Source of the DNA: Deltaproteobacteria bacterium
GTDB lineage: Bacteria > Myxococcota > UBA727 > VGSZ01
NCBI GenBank assembly: GCA_016177705.1
Contig: JACOUT010000004.1
Coordinates: 124,001-188,000, forward strand
Length of the DNA stretch: 64,000 nucleotides
Direction of reading: 5' to 3'
This document shows positions 1 to 9,561 of this stretch, piece after piece. Both the position numbers and the translations under genes were made by a program. Positions within the stretch are counted from its first letter, which is position 1. Each line of letters starts with the position of its first letter. Below the pieces are notes generated by a model that made no database searches, was not told the origin of the DNA, and worked only from the letters and a program-made list of their open reading frames with translations.

Positions 1-201
1 ATGTGGACGGTGCTGATTGCCGAGAGCACCACGCTGGTGGCGTCGCTGGCGGTCGACGTCGGCGACCTCGATCAGGCCAAACGTGCGCATGCGCTGTTTC
101 GCAGCATCTGGCCCGCCGCCGACGCCGCGCTGCCCGCCGTGCGCCGCATCGCCGAGGTCGAACGACGACTTGGCATCGGCGTTGAGCCCGACGATCCCTG
201 A
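1..201 (+). CDS. C-terminal end of a helical protein (5' end outside window)
   Basis: The reading frame is open from the first base and stops with TGA at 199-201, so this is the tail of a gene that begins upstream. The 66 visible residues are Ala/Arg/Leu-rich and helical. The stretch DLDQAKRAHALFRSIWP looks like one tetratricopeptide-type helix pair, but a single unit is too little to assign a family. The ATG at position 1 is probably an internal Met. The next gene starts only 22 bp downstream on the same strand, so the two may be co-transcribed. Function not recognised. Confidence 0.55.
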   Translation: MWTVLIAESTTLVASLAVDVGDLDQAKRAHALFRSIWPAADAALPAVRRIAEVERRLGIGVEPDDP

Positions 202-223
202 TGGCCTGCGCTATCATGGCGAC

Positions 224-1876
224 GTGGACATCGGCCGGCTGCTCCTGATCGTGCTGGTCGCCGTCGCTGCGGCCGCGTGCCCCGCGAGGACGGCGGTGCG
301 CCGCTGCAACTCCGACGACGAGTGTCTGCGGCTTGAACGCTGCATGGACGGTGAGTGTCGAACGGTCGACGACACCGGGGAGGGAGAAGGCGAGGGCGAA
401 GGGGAAGGCGAGGGCGAAGGGGAAGGCGAGGGCGAAGGGGAAGGCGAGGGCGAAGGAGAAGGCGAGGGTGAGGGAGAAGGTGAGGGCGAGGGAGAAGGCG
501 AGGGCGAGGGAGAAGGTGAGGGCGAGGCGTGTGGCGGCGCCGAGGCGAGCGCGTCGCTGCTCCAACCCGACGGCGTCTGCCTGGCGACGTTTGCGACGCA
601 GGCGAGTTGGCCGGATGCCGAGCGCGATTGCCGTTCGCGCGGCGGCCACCTGGCGAGCGTTGCGGACGCCGGCGAGGACGCCGCCATTGCTGGCCTGCAA
701 GGACAGGATCCACTCTGGATCGGCTTGCATGACGTGTTCAGCGAGGGCACGCAGGCCTGGACCGACGACGAGGACTCGTCCTACCGGGCGTTCGCGCCGG
801 GCGAGCCGAACGACGTGGCAGGCACCGAAGACTGTGTCGAGCGCTACGCGCCACCGGTTGACGGCTGGAACGACCTCGGCTGCGCCACGACGCGCGGCTA
901 CGCGTGCGCGTTGGCGCCGGTCGCCTGCGGTGACGGAGCGGTGTCGACCGGCGAGCAGTGCGACGACGGCAACCAGGTCGCGGGGGACGGCTGCGTCGCC
1001 TGCAGGTTCGACGGCGGCGACTGCGCGGGCGGCGACTGCCTGCCGCAGGCCGCCACCGTCGTGCGCGTACCGACCGACGCGGCCACCATCGCCGCTGCCC
1101 TCGGCAACTTCGGCGGCCCGCCCACCGTGATCGTCGTGGCGGCCGGCGATCACGTCATCGCCGGCGAAGACGTGCAGGCGCCGACGTTGATTCGCGGCGA
1201 GCCCGGCACCGTGCTCCGCGTGGCGAATGGCGACCAAGGTCTGATCGCGCGCGAGCTCTTGATCCTTTCCGACCTCGTCCTCGCCGGCGACAGCTTCGCC
1301 AATGAGTTGCTTCGCGCAGAGAACGGCTCGGTGGTGCTGCAGCGCGTGGAGCTGTCGGGCGGCAGCGGCGACTGCCTCAACGTCAAGCTCGGCCTGTCAG
1401 CGCGCATCCGCCAGAGCCGCTTCCTCGGCTGCGGAGGCGATGGCGTGCGCCTGGAGACCGGCGACTACCTTGTCGAGCACAGCGTGTTCGCCAACAACGG
1501 CGGCGCGGGGCTACGCACCACCCGCAGCCCGGAGCCGGGTTCGGTGGTGCGCCACGTCACCAGCGTCGACAACGGCGGCAGCGAGCTGCAATGCAACTCG
1601 ATGACCCGTGTGCGCCACTCGGTGGTGGGCGACGACGTCGGCCAGGTGGTGACCAGTAACTGCGAGATCGTGGACTCGCTGGTGTTCGGTCAGAGCGTGA
1701 CCGGCTTCGAGGTGCGCGACCTCGATCCGCAGTTCGTCGACCGCGCGGCGCTCGACTTTCACTTGCAGGCAACCTCGCCGGCCATCGACGTGAGCGCGCT
1801 GTCGAACGCGCTGGTCGACGCGTTGGGGCAGCCGCGAGATCGGCTGCCCGACCTCGGCGCCTACGAAGCGCCCTGA
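224..1876 (+). CDS. Lipoprotein with Gly-Glu linker, C-type lectin domain and beta-helix
   Basis: A GTG start at 224 gives a lipoprotein signal (VDIGRLLLIVLVAVAAAAC, lipid Cys near residue 19). A small Cys-rich EGF/EB-like patch follows (CNSDDECLRLERCMDGEC). Residues about 53-101 are an uninterrupted Gly-Glu linker. Residues about 105-230 form a C-type lectin-like domain, with the WIGL motif, the EPND calcium/sugar motif and a conserved Cys pair. About 235-262 is a CGDG...CDDGN...GDGC repeat typical of Myxococcota. The remainder looks like a right-handed parallel beta-helix ending in a choice-of-anchor-like segment (SPAIDV...DLGAYE). The likely role is surface-exposed carbohydrate binding; the ligand is unknown. 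It converges with the ThpR gene and overlaps it by 16 bp. The longer frame from 17 would lose the signal peptide. Confidence 0.85.
   Translation: MDIGRLLLIVLVAVAAAACPARTAVRRCNSDDECLRLERCMDGECRTVDDTGEGEGEGEGEGEGEGEGEGEGEGEGEGEGEGEGEGEGEGEGEGEGEGEGEACGGAEASASLLQPDGVCLATFATQASWPDAERDCRSRGGHLASVADAGEDAAIAGLQGQDPLWIGLHDVFSEGTQAWTDDEDSSYRAFAPGEPNDVAGTEDCVERYAPPVDGWNDLGCATTRGYACALAPVACGDGAVSTGEQCDDGNQVAGDGCVACRFDGGDCAGGDCLPQAATVVRVPTDAATIAAALGNFGGPPTVIVVAAGDHVIAGEDVQAPTLIRGEPGTVLRVANGDQGLIARELLILSDLVLAGDSFANELLRAENGSVVLQRVELSGGSGDCLNVKLGLSARIRQSRFLGCGGDGVRLETGDYLVEHSVFANNGGAGLRTTRSPEPGSVVRHVTSVDNGGSELQCNSMTRVRHSVVGDDVGQVVTSNCEIVDSLVFGQSVTGFEVRDLDPQFVDRAALDFHLQATSPAIDVSALSNALVDALGQPRDRLPDLGAYEAP
380..526 (+). 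repeat. Tandem 6-bp (GAG/GAA-GGN) repeat encoding poly Gly-Glu
   Basis: About 24 copies of a degenerate hexamer encode an uninterrupted Gly-Glu run between the lipidation site and the C-type lectin domain. Because the unit is 6 bp, copy-number change keeps the frame and only alters linker length. Similar tracts occur at 9726-9821, 25475-25532 and 39032-39109, always in exported proteins. Confidence 0.9.
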
Positions 1877-2424
1877 GCCCCGTCGCGGGCGAGCGGCGCT
1901 TGCCCGATCACCTGATAGCGGGAGCCGCCGGCCATCGGCGTGCTGCGAAACAGCGTCACGCGCTCGACCGTCATGGTGCCGAGGTGCCCGAGCGACGTGA
2001 GCGCCCTCAGGTCGCCGCCGAGCCGGCCGCGCACCCGGCCGAGCGTCACATGCGCGGTGAAGGGGTGATCGCGCGGCGCACAGGGAATTGGTGCGAGCGC
2101 GGCGTCGACGTCGTCGGCGAGCGCGCGTACTGCGGTCGCGTCGGCCACGCCGACCCACACGACCTGCGGCCGGCCGGGCGGACCGAAGCTGCCGCCGCCC
2201 GCCAGCTCGAGCGGGAAGGGCGCGTGGCTGCGCGCCGCAGTGGCCGCGGCCGCCAGCACGTCCCCCACCCGCGCCTCGTCGACGTCGCCGAGGAAGCGCA
2301 CCGTCAGGTGGAGCTGTTCGTGCGACACCACGCGCAGCCCGCTCAGACCGAGCTCGGCCGGCACGCCGGTGAGGCGGCGCTTGAGCTTGTCGTCGAGATC
2401 GACCGCGAGGAACAGGCGCGGCAT
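1861..2424 (-). CDS. thpR: RNA 2',3'-cyclic phosphodiesterase (2H family)
   Basis: This 187-residue protein has the two His-x-Thr-x motifs that define the 2H phosphoesterase fold: HLTV at residues 39-42 and HVTL at 125-128. The N-terminus (MPRLFLAVDL) and overall length match ThpR/LigT. The family hydrolyses 2',3'-cyclic phosphate RNA termini and was first seen as a 2'-5' RNA ligase. It is cytoplasmic. I prefer the ATG at 2424 over the frame opening at 2451 because it gives the canonical N-terminus. The stop overlaps the end of the convergent lipoprotein gene. The MsrB-MsrA gene lies 33 bp upstream on the same strand, so co-transcription is possible without an obvious functional link. Confidence 0.88.
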   Translation of the reverse strand: MPRLFLAVDLDDKLKRRLTGVPAELGLSGLRVVSHEQLHLTVRFLGDVDEARVGDVLAAAATAARSHAPFPLELAGGGSFGPPGRPQVVWVGVADATAVRALADDVDAALAPIPCAPRDHPFTAHVTLGRVRGRLGGDLRALTSLGHLGTMTVERVTLFRSTPMAGGSRYQVIGQAPLARDGAQGAS

Positions 2425-2457
2425 GACGTGAGCGTAGCCGGCCGCACGCACCGACGG

Positions 2458-3591
<1,134 letters not shown>

Positions 3592-3711
3592 CAGGCCTCC
3601 GCGGCGCCCGGGGCGGGCGCCTGGGTGCCTGCTCGTCCTAACAACTGCCCTGACACAGGGGGGCGGTCGTTACCTTGACCTGCTTGGTGCCGCCACGGAA
3701 GAATCCTCGTC

Positions 3712-5757
3712 GTGAAGCCCCACGAGTTCTCCGTGCTCGGCCCCCTGATGGGCGGGTTCGGTTCACAGGCGTTCCTCGGCTGCCTCCACGCCGAGGACGG
3801 CACGCTCAAGCCGGCCGTGATGGTGTTCTTGCCCGACGAGATCGTCGACAACCCCGACCTGTTTCGTCGCGTGTGGCAGGAGACCGAGCTCGGCACCACC
3901 ATCGATCACGTCAACGTCATCGGCGTCATGGGGCTGGCGCGGCTCGACGAGGGCATCGCGCGCGTGGTCGACTACGCCGACGCCGAGAGCTTGCGCTCGG
4001 TGTTTCGTCGCGCGACCACGCTGAAGAAGCCGGTCAGTCCCGCGCTCGCCTGCGCCGTCGTCGCCGACGCCGCCATGGGCGTGCACTACGCCTTCGAGCT
4101 CGGCGCCACCGAGACCGGCGAGGGCTGGATCCACGGCGGCATCCGCCCCGAGACCCTGCAGGTGTCCTTCCAGGGCATGGCCAAGGTGACCGGCTACGGC
4201 GCCACCACCATCGCCGAGGTCATGCGCAAGCACCGCGGCACGGACGCCAAGGACGCCTACACCGCGCCCGAACAGACCTACGGCGGGCGCGCGGCGGCCA
4301 CGGTGCAGACCGACGTCTACGCGCTCGGCTGCGTGCTCTACGAAGCGCTCACCGGCAAGGCGCCCTTCGGCGCCGACAACGACCTGGCCGAGGCGATGAT
4401 GCGCGACGAGCTGGTGCGCCGCGTCGACGCTGACGACGGCATCACCGACGCCATGGCGCGCGTGGTGCTGCGCGCCACCAAGAAGAAGAGCACGGAGCGC
4501 TACGGCTCGGCCTTCGAGATGCGCATGGAGCTGCTCGACACCTGTGGGCCGGCGGACGCGAAAGAGATCCGCCGCTACATGGACGAGCTGTTCCCGCCCG
4601 ACACCGTGCCGCGCGCCACGCGCGACCAGATGCTGATCTCGGCGCGGGAGACGCCGCCGCCGCCCACCGGACGCTTGCTCGTCGAGCTGCCGGCCGACAT
4701 GGCCAAGGCCACGCGCTCGCGTGACAGCCACCTGACCGACGCCGAGATCGAAGCGGCGCACGGCAAGAAGGTCGAGGTCACGCCCGTCAAGGGGCGGCCG
4801 GCGCCGCCGCCATCGACGGAGGCCGCACCCACCGACCCGCCGTCGCTCGTGCCGGCATCGATCGCCGCCGGCCCGACGGCGCCCATGGCGCCGGCACCGC
4901 CGGACGCGGCGGCGCGGCTGGTGGAGCGCGCGCTCGAGAAGAAGGCATCGGGCGACGCAAGCCCGCCCGCCGCGCCCGCCGCCGCGCCGCGCGCGCCGTC
5001 GGCGCCGCCGCCGTCGTGGCAGGCGCAGCCGACCGCGCCACCCCACTCCTCGCAGGGATACGCGTCCCAGACCGCGCCGCCGGTGGTCTACAAGACGCCG
5101 ACCGGCCTGGTGCTCGGCTTCGGACTGACCCTCGGCGTGGCGGCGACGCTGATCTTCGTGCTGGTCTCGAAGGACGACGACAAGCCCGCGCCGCCGCCAC
5201 CGCCGCCCGTGGTGGCGCCGCCGCCGCCGCCGCCGCCGCCACCGACCCCGGTCGAGCCGCCCATCGAGCCGCTGGCGCCCATCAAGAAGCCCGTCGGCGG
5301 CGAGCGGCCCGACAAGCCGGAGGAGCAGCCGGCGCCCAAGGCCACTGGACCCGGCAAGCTCGTGATCACGGCCGATCCGCCGTCGCTCAAGATCACGGTC
5401 AACGGCAGCGACGTCGGCACCGGCAGCGGCACCTTCGAGGGCAAGGCCGGCGTCTACAAGGTCGTCGGCAAGGACGCCGCGCAAGGCATCAGCGTCGCCA
5501 AGACCGTCAAGCTCAAGCCCGGCCAGACCATGAACGTCGAGCTGGAGGCGCAAAAGGCGTCGCTCGCGTTCGACCAGCTCCCCGATGGCGTCGAGGTGTT
5601 CGTCGACGGCAAGCGCATCGGCAAGACGCCGCTCGCGTCGCTGCAGCTCTGGGCGGGGCCGCACAAGGTGGTGGTCAAGAAGGGCGGGCAGGAGATCCCG
5701 TACAAGCTGACCATCCCGCCGGGCCGCGAGGCGTACATCACGGCCGAGTTCAATTGA
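3712..5757 (+). CDS. Membrane pseudokinase with C-terminal PEGA domains
   Basis: Residues 1-290 align with the Ser/Thr protein kinase fold but lack key residues. The beta-3 position reads VMVF with no ATP-binding Lys, the catalytic loop reads HGGIRPET instead of HRDxKPEN, and DFG is replaced by TGYG (160-163). The APE motif (185-187) and DVYALGCVLYE helix are retained. A Pro/Ala-rich linker follows, then one transmembrane helix at about 464-486, a poly-Pro stretch, and two PEGA-type beta domains (about 548-610 and 616-681). Topology should be an inner-membrane protein with a cytosolic pseudokinase and periplasmic PEGA domains. A scaffold or sensor role is inferred. The start is GTG at 3712. 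The upstream MsrB-MsrA gene is divergent, with a 120-bp shared promoter region. Confidence 0.85.
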   Translation: MKPHEFSVLGPLMGGFGSQAFLGCLHAEDGTLKPAVMVFLPDEIVDNPDLFRRVWQETELGTTIDHVNVIGVMGLARLDEGIARVVDYADAESLRSVFRRATTLKKPVSPALACAVVADAAMGVHYAFELGATETGEGWIHGGIRPETLQVSFQGMAKVTGYGATTIAEVMRKHRGTDAKDAYTAPEQTYGGRAAATVQTDVYALGCVLYEALTGKAPFGADNDLAEAMMRDELVRRVDADDGITDAMARVVLRATKKKSTERYGSAFEMRMELLDTCGPADAKEIRRYMDELFPPDTVPRATRDQMLISARETPPPPTGRLLVELPADMAKATRSRDSHLTDAEIEAAHGKKVEVTPVKGRPAPPPSTEAAPTDPPSLVPASIAAGPTAPMAPAPPDAAARLVERALEKKASGDASPPAAPAAAPRAPSAPPPSWQAQPTAPPHSSQGYASQTAPPVVYKTPTGLVLGFGLTLGVAATLIFVLVSKDDDKPAPPPPPPVVAPPPPPPPPPTPVEPPIEPLAPIKKPVGGERPDKPEEQPAPKATGPGKLVITADPPSLKITVNGSDVGTGSGTFEGKAGVYKVVGKDAAQGISVAKTVKLKPGQTMNVELEAQKASLAFDQLPDGVEVFVDGKRIGKTPLASLQLWAGPHKVVVKKGGQEIPYKLTIPPGREAYITAEFN

Positions 5758-5766
5758 GCGTCGCTG

Positions 5767-7632
5767 TCAGCGGCATTTCTCGACGTCGTCGGCGATGGTT
5801 CGACCCGCGGCGCGCAGCTCGGGCACGAGGGCCTTCGCCTCCTCGCAGCGCTTGGCCTTGAGCAGCGTCACCGCTTGGTTGTGCAGGTAGACGCCGACGT
5901 TGTCCTTCAGCGCCTTGCTCTCGGGGGCGTCGTGCAGCCCGCGTCGCGCCAGCGCGGCGGCCGCCGCCCAGTCCCCTCGTTTTGCTGCGCGCTCGGCCTC
6001 GACGTGCGCGCAGTGCTCGAGCGCGCTGGTCATGGACGCGGCCACGCTCGGGTCGCCGACGGCGGCGCGGTGCGCCAGCGGACGCGCGCGGTCGCAGGCG
6101 CCTTCGCGCGCGTGCTCGAGCGCCAGGTTGGCGTCGACGCGCGCCAGGTTGGTGCGCACGGTGGCGTCGTTGGGGAGCTGGCTTTGGGCGCGGCGCAGCA
6201 GCGCACCCGCCTTGCTCCACTCGCGGGTGGCGAACGCCGCCTCGGCGGCATGCGCCAGGCAACCGCCGATGATCTCCTCGTGCGGCCAGGGCTGCCCGTG
6301 CAGCGCGCGCTCGTACGGCTGGGCCTCACGAACCAGCGACTCCACCAGATCGCACGCGTCTGCCTCGCGGGCGCGCTTGACCTGCTCGGCCAGCGCGAAG
6401 AAGACCGCGCCCTCGGTCTCGGGGCCGCCGGGCGCCAGCTCGTGCGCGCGCCGCGCGAGCTGCAGCGCGTCGTCGACGTCGCCGTGCTCGCGCTTCGCGC
6501 GCGACATACCCGCGTAACACAGGGCCGCCGACGAGCGCGCCGACGCGTCCGCCTTCTGTAGCTCGGCAGCGCAGCGCACGTCGCTGCCCTCGAGCGCCGC
6601 CAGCCGCGCGGTCGCGCGCGCACGCTGCTCGGCGAACTCGGACGGGGAGGCGCCGGCGCGCGCGGCGGCGTCGAAAAAGGCGAGCGCGCCCGACCAGTCC
6701 TGGCGCACCAGGGCCTCGTCGGCCTGCCGCAAGCGCACGTTCTGCAGGTTGGCGCTCAGGAGCGCCCGGGTCTTGCCGCTCGTGCCCTCGAGCGCGAGCT
6801 CGAGCAGCGCGCGCGCGTCGTCGAGGCGCCCTTGCTCCACCAGCGCCACCGCGCCGCCGTTGAGCACGCCACCGCGCCACGCGGCGAGCCGCTCGCGCAG
6901 GCTGCCGGTGGCGAGCCGCTGCGCGCGGTCGAGCGCGATGGCGGCGCCGGGCAAGTCACCGCGCTGCACCAGGCCGACGGCGCGGTTGGAGTAGACGGCG
7001 GCCACGAGGGAAAGCGCCGGCAGCTCTTCGGGGTGCTCGAGGTCGGCGAGCAGCTCGGTCGGTGTCACGTCGTGGCCCGCGATCTTCTTGATGTACTCGG
7101 GCGTCATCAGCTTGGCGCGGTCGGCGGCGAAGCCGGCGGGCGTGGTGGTCTCGACGTCGGCGGGCGTGCCGTCGGCGGTGACGCGCGCGAACGCGTGGTA
7201 GCGCGTCACCATGGCGCGCGGCCGCTCGAGCAGGCCGTCGGCGGCCACCACGAACAACAGCGCCGACGACAAGCAGTTGAACTCGCCGGTGTGGATGACG
7301 TCGTCGACCTCGGTGGCGGTCAGCGCGTACTGGCGAAACACCGTGTCGTGTAGGCCGCGCAACAACTGCGCGCCACGCGCCGCCGCCGTGCGCTGGGTGC
7401 GCGCGCGTTCAATGGCAGGCGCCAGCGCCCCCTTGGCCCGCGCCGCCTCCGCTGGCACGTCCCGATCCGGCACGCCGCTCGCGACCAGACTGGCCTCGAG
7501 CAGCGTGAGCTGCTGCAACGCCCCGTCGGCGGCGTCCACGAGCAGCTTGGCCTCGAGCCCGCTCGGAGCGGGGATGCGCATGTCGGCAGGCGCGGCACCG
7601 ACCAGCAGGCATGCGACCACGAGCGTGTTCAC
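5767..7632 (-). CDS. Exported transglutaminase-like protein with TPR-like repeats
   Basis: The GTG start at 7632 gives a short signal peptide (VNTLVVACLLVGAAPA); the frame extends upstream to 7722 without a plausible start. Residues about 90-190 resemble the SirB1/transglutaminase-like fold, with a possible triad of Cys120 (FNCLSSA), His146 (YHAF) and Asp159. The rest, to residue 621, is a series of Ala/Leu/Arg-rich helical pairs consistent with tetratricopeptide repeats. Exported transglutaminase-TPR proteins are common in this group, but their substrates are unknown to me. It is convergent with the pseudokinase gene (9-bp gap) and divergent from the glucokinase-like gene (65 bp). Confidence 0.75.
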   Translation of the reverse strand: MNTLVVACLLVGAAPADMRIPAPSGLEAKLLVDAADGALQQLTLLEASLVASGVPDRDVPAEAARAKGALAPAIERARTQRTAAARGAQLLRGLHDTVFRQYALTATEVDDVIHTGEFNCLSSALLFVVAADGLLERPRAMVTRYHAFARVTADGTPADVETTTPAGFAADRAKLMTPEYIKKIAGHDVTPTELLADLEHPEELPALSLVAAVYSNRAVGLVQRGDLPGAAIALDRAQRLATGSLRERLAAWRGGVLNGGAVALVEQGRLDDARALLELALEGTSGKTRALLSANLQNVRLRQADEALVRQDWSGALAFFDAAARAGASPSEFAEQRARATARLAALEGSDVRCAAELQKADASARSSAALCYAGMSRAKREHGDVDDALQLARRAHELAPGGPETEGAVFFALAEQVKRAREADACDLVESLVREAQPYERALHGQPWPHEEIIGGCLAHAAEAAFATREWSKAGALLRRAQSQLPNDATVRTNLARVDANLALEHAREGACDRARPLAHRAAVGDPSVAASMTSALEHCAHVEAERAAKRGDWAAAAALARRGLHDAPESKALKDNVGVYLHNQAVTLLKAKRCEEAKALVPELRAAGRTIADDVEKCR

Positions 7633-7697
7633 GCCCTTCCGTATAGCAGACGTGCTTCTCGGCGCCGCGGTAGGGTGCGCCGCAGCGAGGTGCGTGC

Positions 7698-8435
7698 ATG
7701 GCAGCGAAACCGAGCAGCACACGAGGTCCGACGACGCTCGCGATCGACGTGGGCGGCAGCGGCCTCAAGGCCAGCGTGCTCGACGAGCGCGGCGCCATGG
7801 TCGCCAAGCGCGTGCGCGTCGACACGCCGCACCCGTGCACGCCCAAGCGCCTGGTCGACGCCATCGCGCACCTGGTGGCACCGCTGCCGGCGTGGGATCG
7901 GGTCTCGGTCGGCTTCCCGGGGCTGATCCGCCACGGCAAGGTGCGCACCGCGCCGAACCTCGACAGCAAGGCGTTCGCCGGCTTCGATCTCACCGGCGCG
8001 TTGGGCAAGCGCCTGCGCGCGCCGTGCCGCGCCGTCAACGACGCCGACATGCAGGGGCTCGCGGTGGTCAAGGGCAAGGGCGTCGAGTTGGTGTGCACGC
8101 TCGGCACGGGCTTTGGCACCGCGCTCTTTCACGACGGCGTCCTGCAGCTCCACCTCGATCTCGGGCACTTCCCGTTCGCCAAGGGGCGCACCTTCGACCA
8201 GGCGCTCGGCGAGAAGTACCGAAAGAAGATCGGCAGCAAGCGCTGGAACCGGACGGTCGACGAGGCGGTCGCCTACTTACGCACCGTCGCGGGCTTCGAT
8301 CGCCTGTACCTCGGCGGCGGCAACGCGCGGCGCTTGACGCTGGCGCTGCCCAAGGACGTCGTCGTCGTCGATAACGACGCCGGCATCTTGGGCGGGGTCC
8401 GCTTGTGGGACGATCGGCTCGCCGGCGCGCTGTGA
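7698..8435 (+). CDS. ppgK: ROK-family sugar kinase, polyphosphate glucokinase-like
   Basis: This 245-residue protein has the ROK/hexokinase phosphate-1 loop (AIDVGGSGLK), the catalytic NDAD motif and a second glycine-rich phosphate loop (TLGTGFG). It also has the LGH segment seen in polyphosphate glucokinases, and YLGGGNAR near the C-terminus. The short length and absence of the usual ROK zinc cluster fit the polyphosphate/ATP-glucomannokinase branch, which phosphorylates glucose at carbon 6 with inorganic polyphosphate. The substrate is inferred from family resemblance only. It is cytoplasmic and divergent from the TPR gene. The symbol is given by similarity. Confidence 0.8.
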   Translation: MAAKPSSTRGPTTLAIDVGGSGLKASVLDERGAMVAKRVRVDTPHPCTPKRLVDAIAHLVAPLPAWDRVSVGFPGLIRHGKVRTAPNLDSKAFAGFDLTGALGKRLRAPCRAVNDADMQGLAVVKGKGVELVCTLGTGFGTALFHDGVLQLHLDLGHFPFAKGRTFDQALGEKYRKKIGSKRWNRTVDEAVAYLRTVAGFDRLYLGGGNARRLTLALPKDVVVVDNDAGILGGVRLWDDRLAGAL

Positions 8436-8481
8436 GCGCCGCGCGCGCGTCCTCTTGGGTCGGCCCTGGTACACTGGCGTG

Positions 8482-9561
8482 ATGCGCCACTTGCTCGCCA
8501 TCGTGGTCCCGCTCGCCGTTGCTGCTCAGGCGGCGGCGCAGGGTGGGCCTTTCGTCCCCGACGTGGTCGCGTTCGCCGGCACGCTCGACCGCTCGGGCGC
8601 GCCGGTGAACGCCACCGTCACGGTCTCGGCGGTGCTCTATGACGGCGCCGATGGAGCGGCCACGGCGCTCGGCGCGCTCGCCGACGACGCCTCCGTGGTC
8701 GTGGTCGACGGCGTGTTCGTGCTCGAGCTGCCGGGGCTGCTCGCGCTGGTCGGCGCCGAGCGCGCCTGGCTCGAGCTGGTCATCGACGGCGAGACGCTGG
8801 CGCCGCGCGCTGCGCTCGGCGCCGTGCCGTGGGCTGGGCGCGCGGCGGCGGCGCCCTGGGACGGCCTGGTCGGCGTGCCGGCCGAGCTGCTCGACGGCGA
8901 CGATCAGTCGGTGTCTCCAGGCGACCTGACGGCGGTGGCGCCGGTGCAGATCAGCGGCGATCAGATCACCATCCGTGCCGACTCGATCGCCGCCACGCAC
9001 CTGGCGGCCTCGAGCGTGGGCACCTCCGAGATCGCCAACGGCTCCATCACTTCGGCCGACTTCGGCTACGGGGTCGTCGGCGTCGACGAGATCGGCACCG
9101 ACGCGGTCGGGCTCGACGAGATGCGCAACAGCTCGGTGGGCTCGGCGGAGATCGTCGATGACACCATCACGGCGGCCGACATCGCCTACGGCACCATCGG
9201 CGCCAACGAGATCGGCTTCGACGCGGTCGGCGCCGCCGAGCTCGACACCGGCGCGGTCGACACCGATGCGCTGGTCAACGGCGCCGTCACCGACGTCAAG
9301 CTGGCGTCGAGCGCGGTGACGCGAAGCACCATCTGGGGCACCGAAGTGAGCGTGCGCCAGATCGACAACAGCTACTGCGAGGGCGTGGGCGGCCTGACGA
9401 CGGCGACCTTCTGCTGGTCGCGCGCCTGCGGCGGCACGGTCAGCGGCACCGACGTCACGCTGCGCTACTACTCGTGCGCCGGCGCCTGCAACCAGAGCTC
9501 GCCGGTGAGCTGCACCTTGAGCACACCGGCGGGCTTCCTGTTGTCGGAGAGCATCCCGTGA
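8482..9561 (+). CDS. Secreted protein with repeated beta-roll-like units
   Basis: The ATG at 8482 gives a cleavable signal peptide (MRHLLAIVVPLAVAAQAAAQ). Residues about 30-130 form a beta domain of the kind seen before tail-fibre-like repeats in myxobacterial surface proteins. Residues about 165-290 are imperfect 12-15-residue repeats built around Gly-Ser/Thr-Ile-xx-Ala-Asp/Asn-Glu-Ile (for example SITSADFGYG and TITAADIAYG), suggesting a repetitive beta fibre. The C-terminal 60 residues have six cysteines, probably disulfide-bonded. Its stop overlaps the GTG of the next lipoprotein gene (GTGA), so the two are translationally coupled and may act together at the cell surface. No enzymatic motif seen. 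Confidence 0.75.
   Translation: MRHLLAIVVPLAVAAQAAAQGGPFVPDVVAFAGTLDRSGAPVNATVTVSAVLYDGADGAATALGALADDASVVVVDGVFVLELPGLLALVGAERAWLELVIDGETLAPRAALGAVPWAGRAAAAPWDGLVGVPAELLDGDDQSVSPGDLTAVAPVQISGDQITIRADSIAATHLAASSVGTSEIANGSITSADFGYGVVGVDEIGTDAVGLDEMRNSSVGSAEIVDDTITAADIAYGTIGANEIGFDAVGAAELDTGAVDTDALVNGAVTDVKLASSAVTRSTIWGTEVSVRQIDNSYCEGVGGLTTATFCWSRACGGTVSGTDVTLRYYSCAGACNQSSPVSCTLSTPAGFLLSESIP

Noticed and set aside
380..526. Possible CRISPR-like or intergenic repeat array
   Set aside because: The hexamers lie in an open frame and encode a Gly-Glu linker. There are no spacers and no cas genes.
3763..5664. 633-codon open frame on the minus strand
   Set aside because: It is the complement of the pseudokinase/PEGA gene. 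Its Arg/Gly/Val-rich translation has no recognisable motif.
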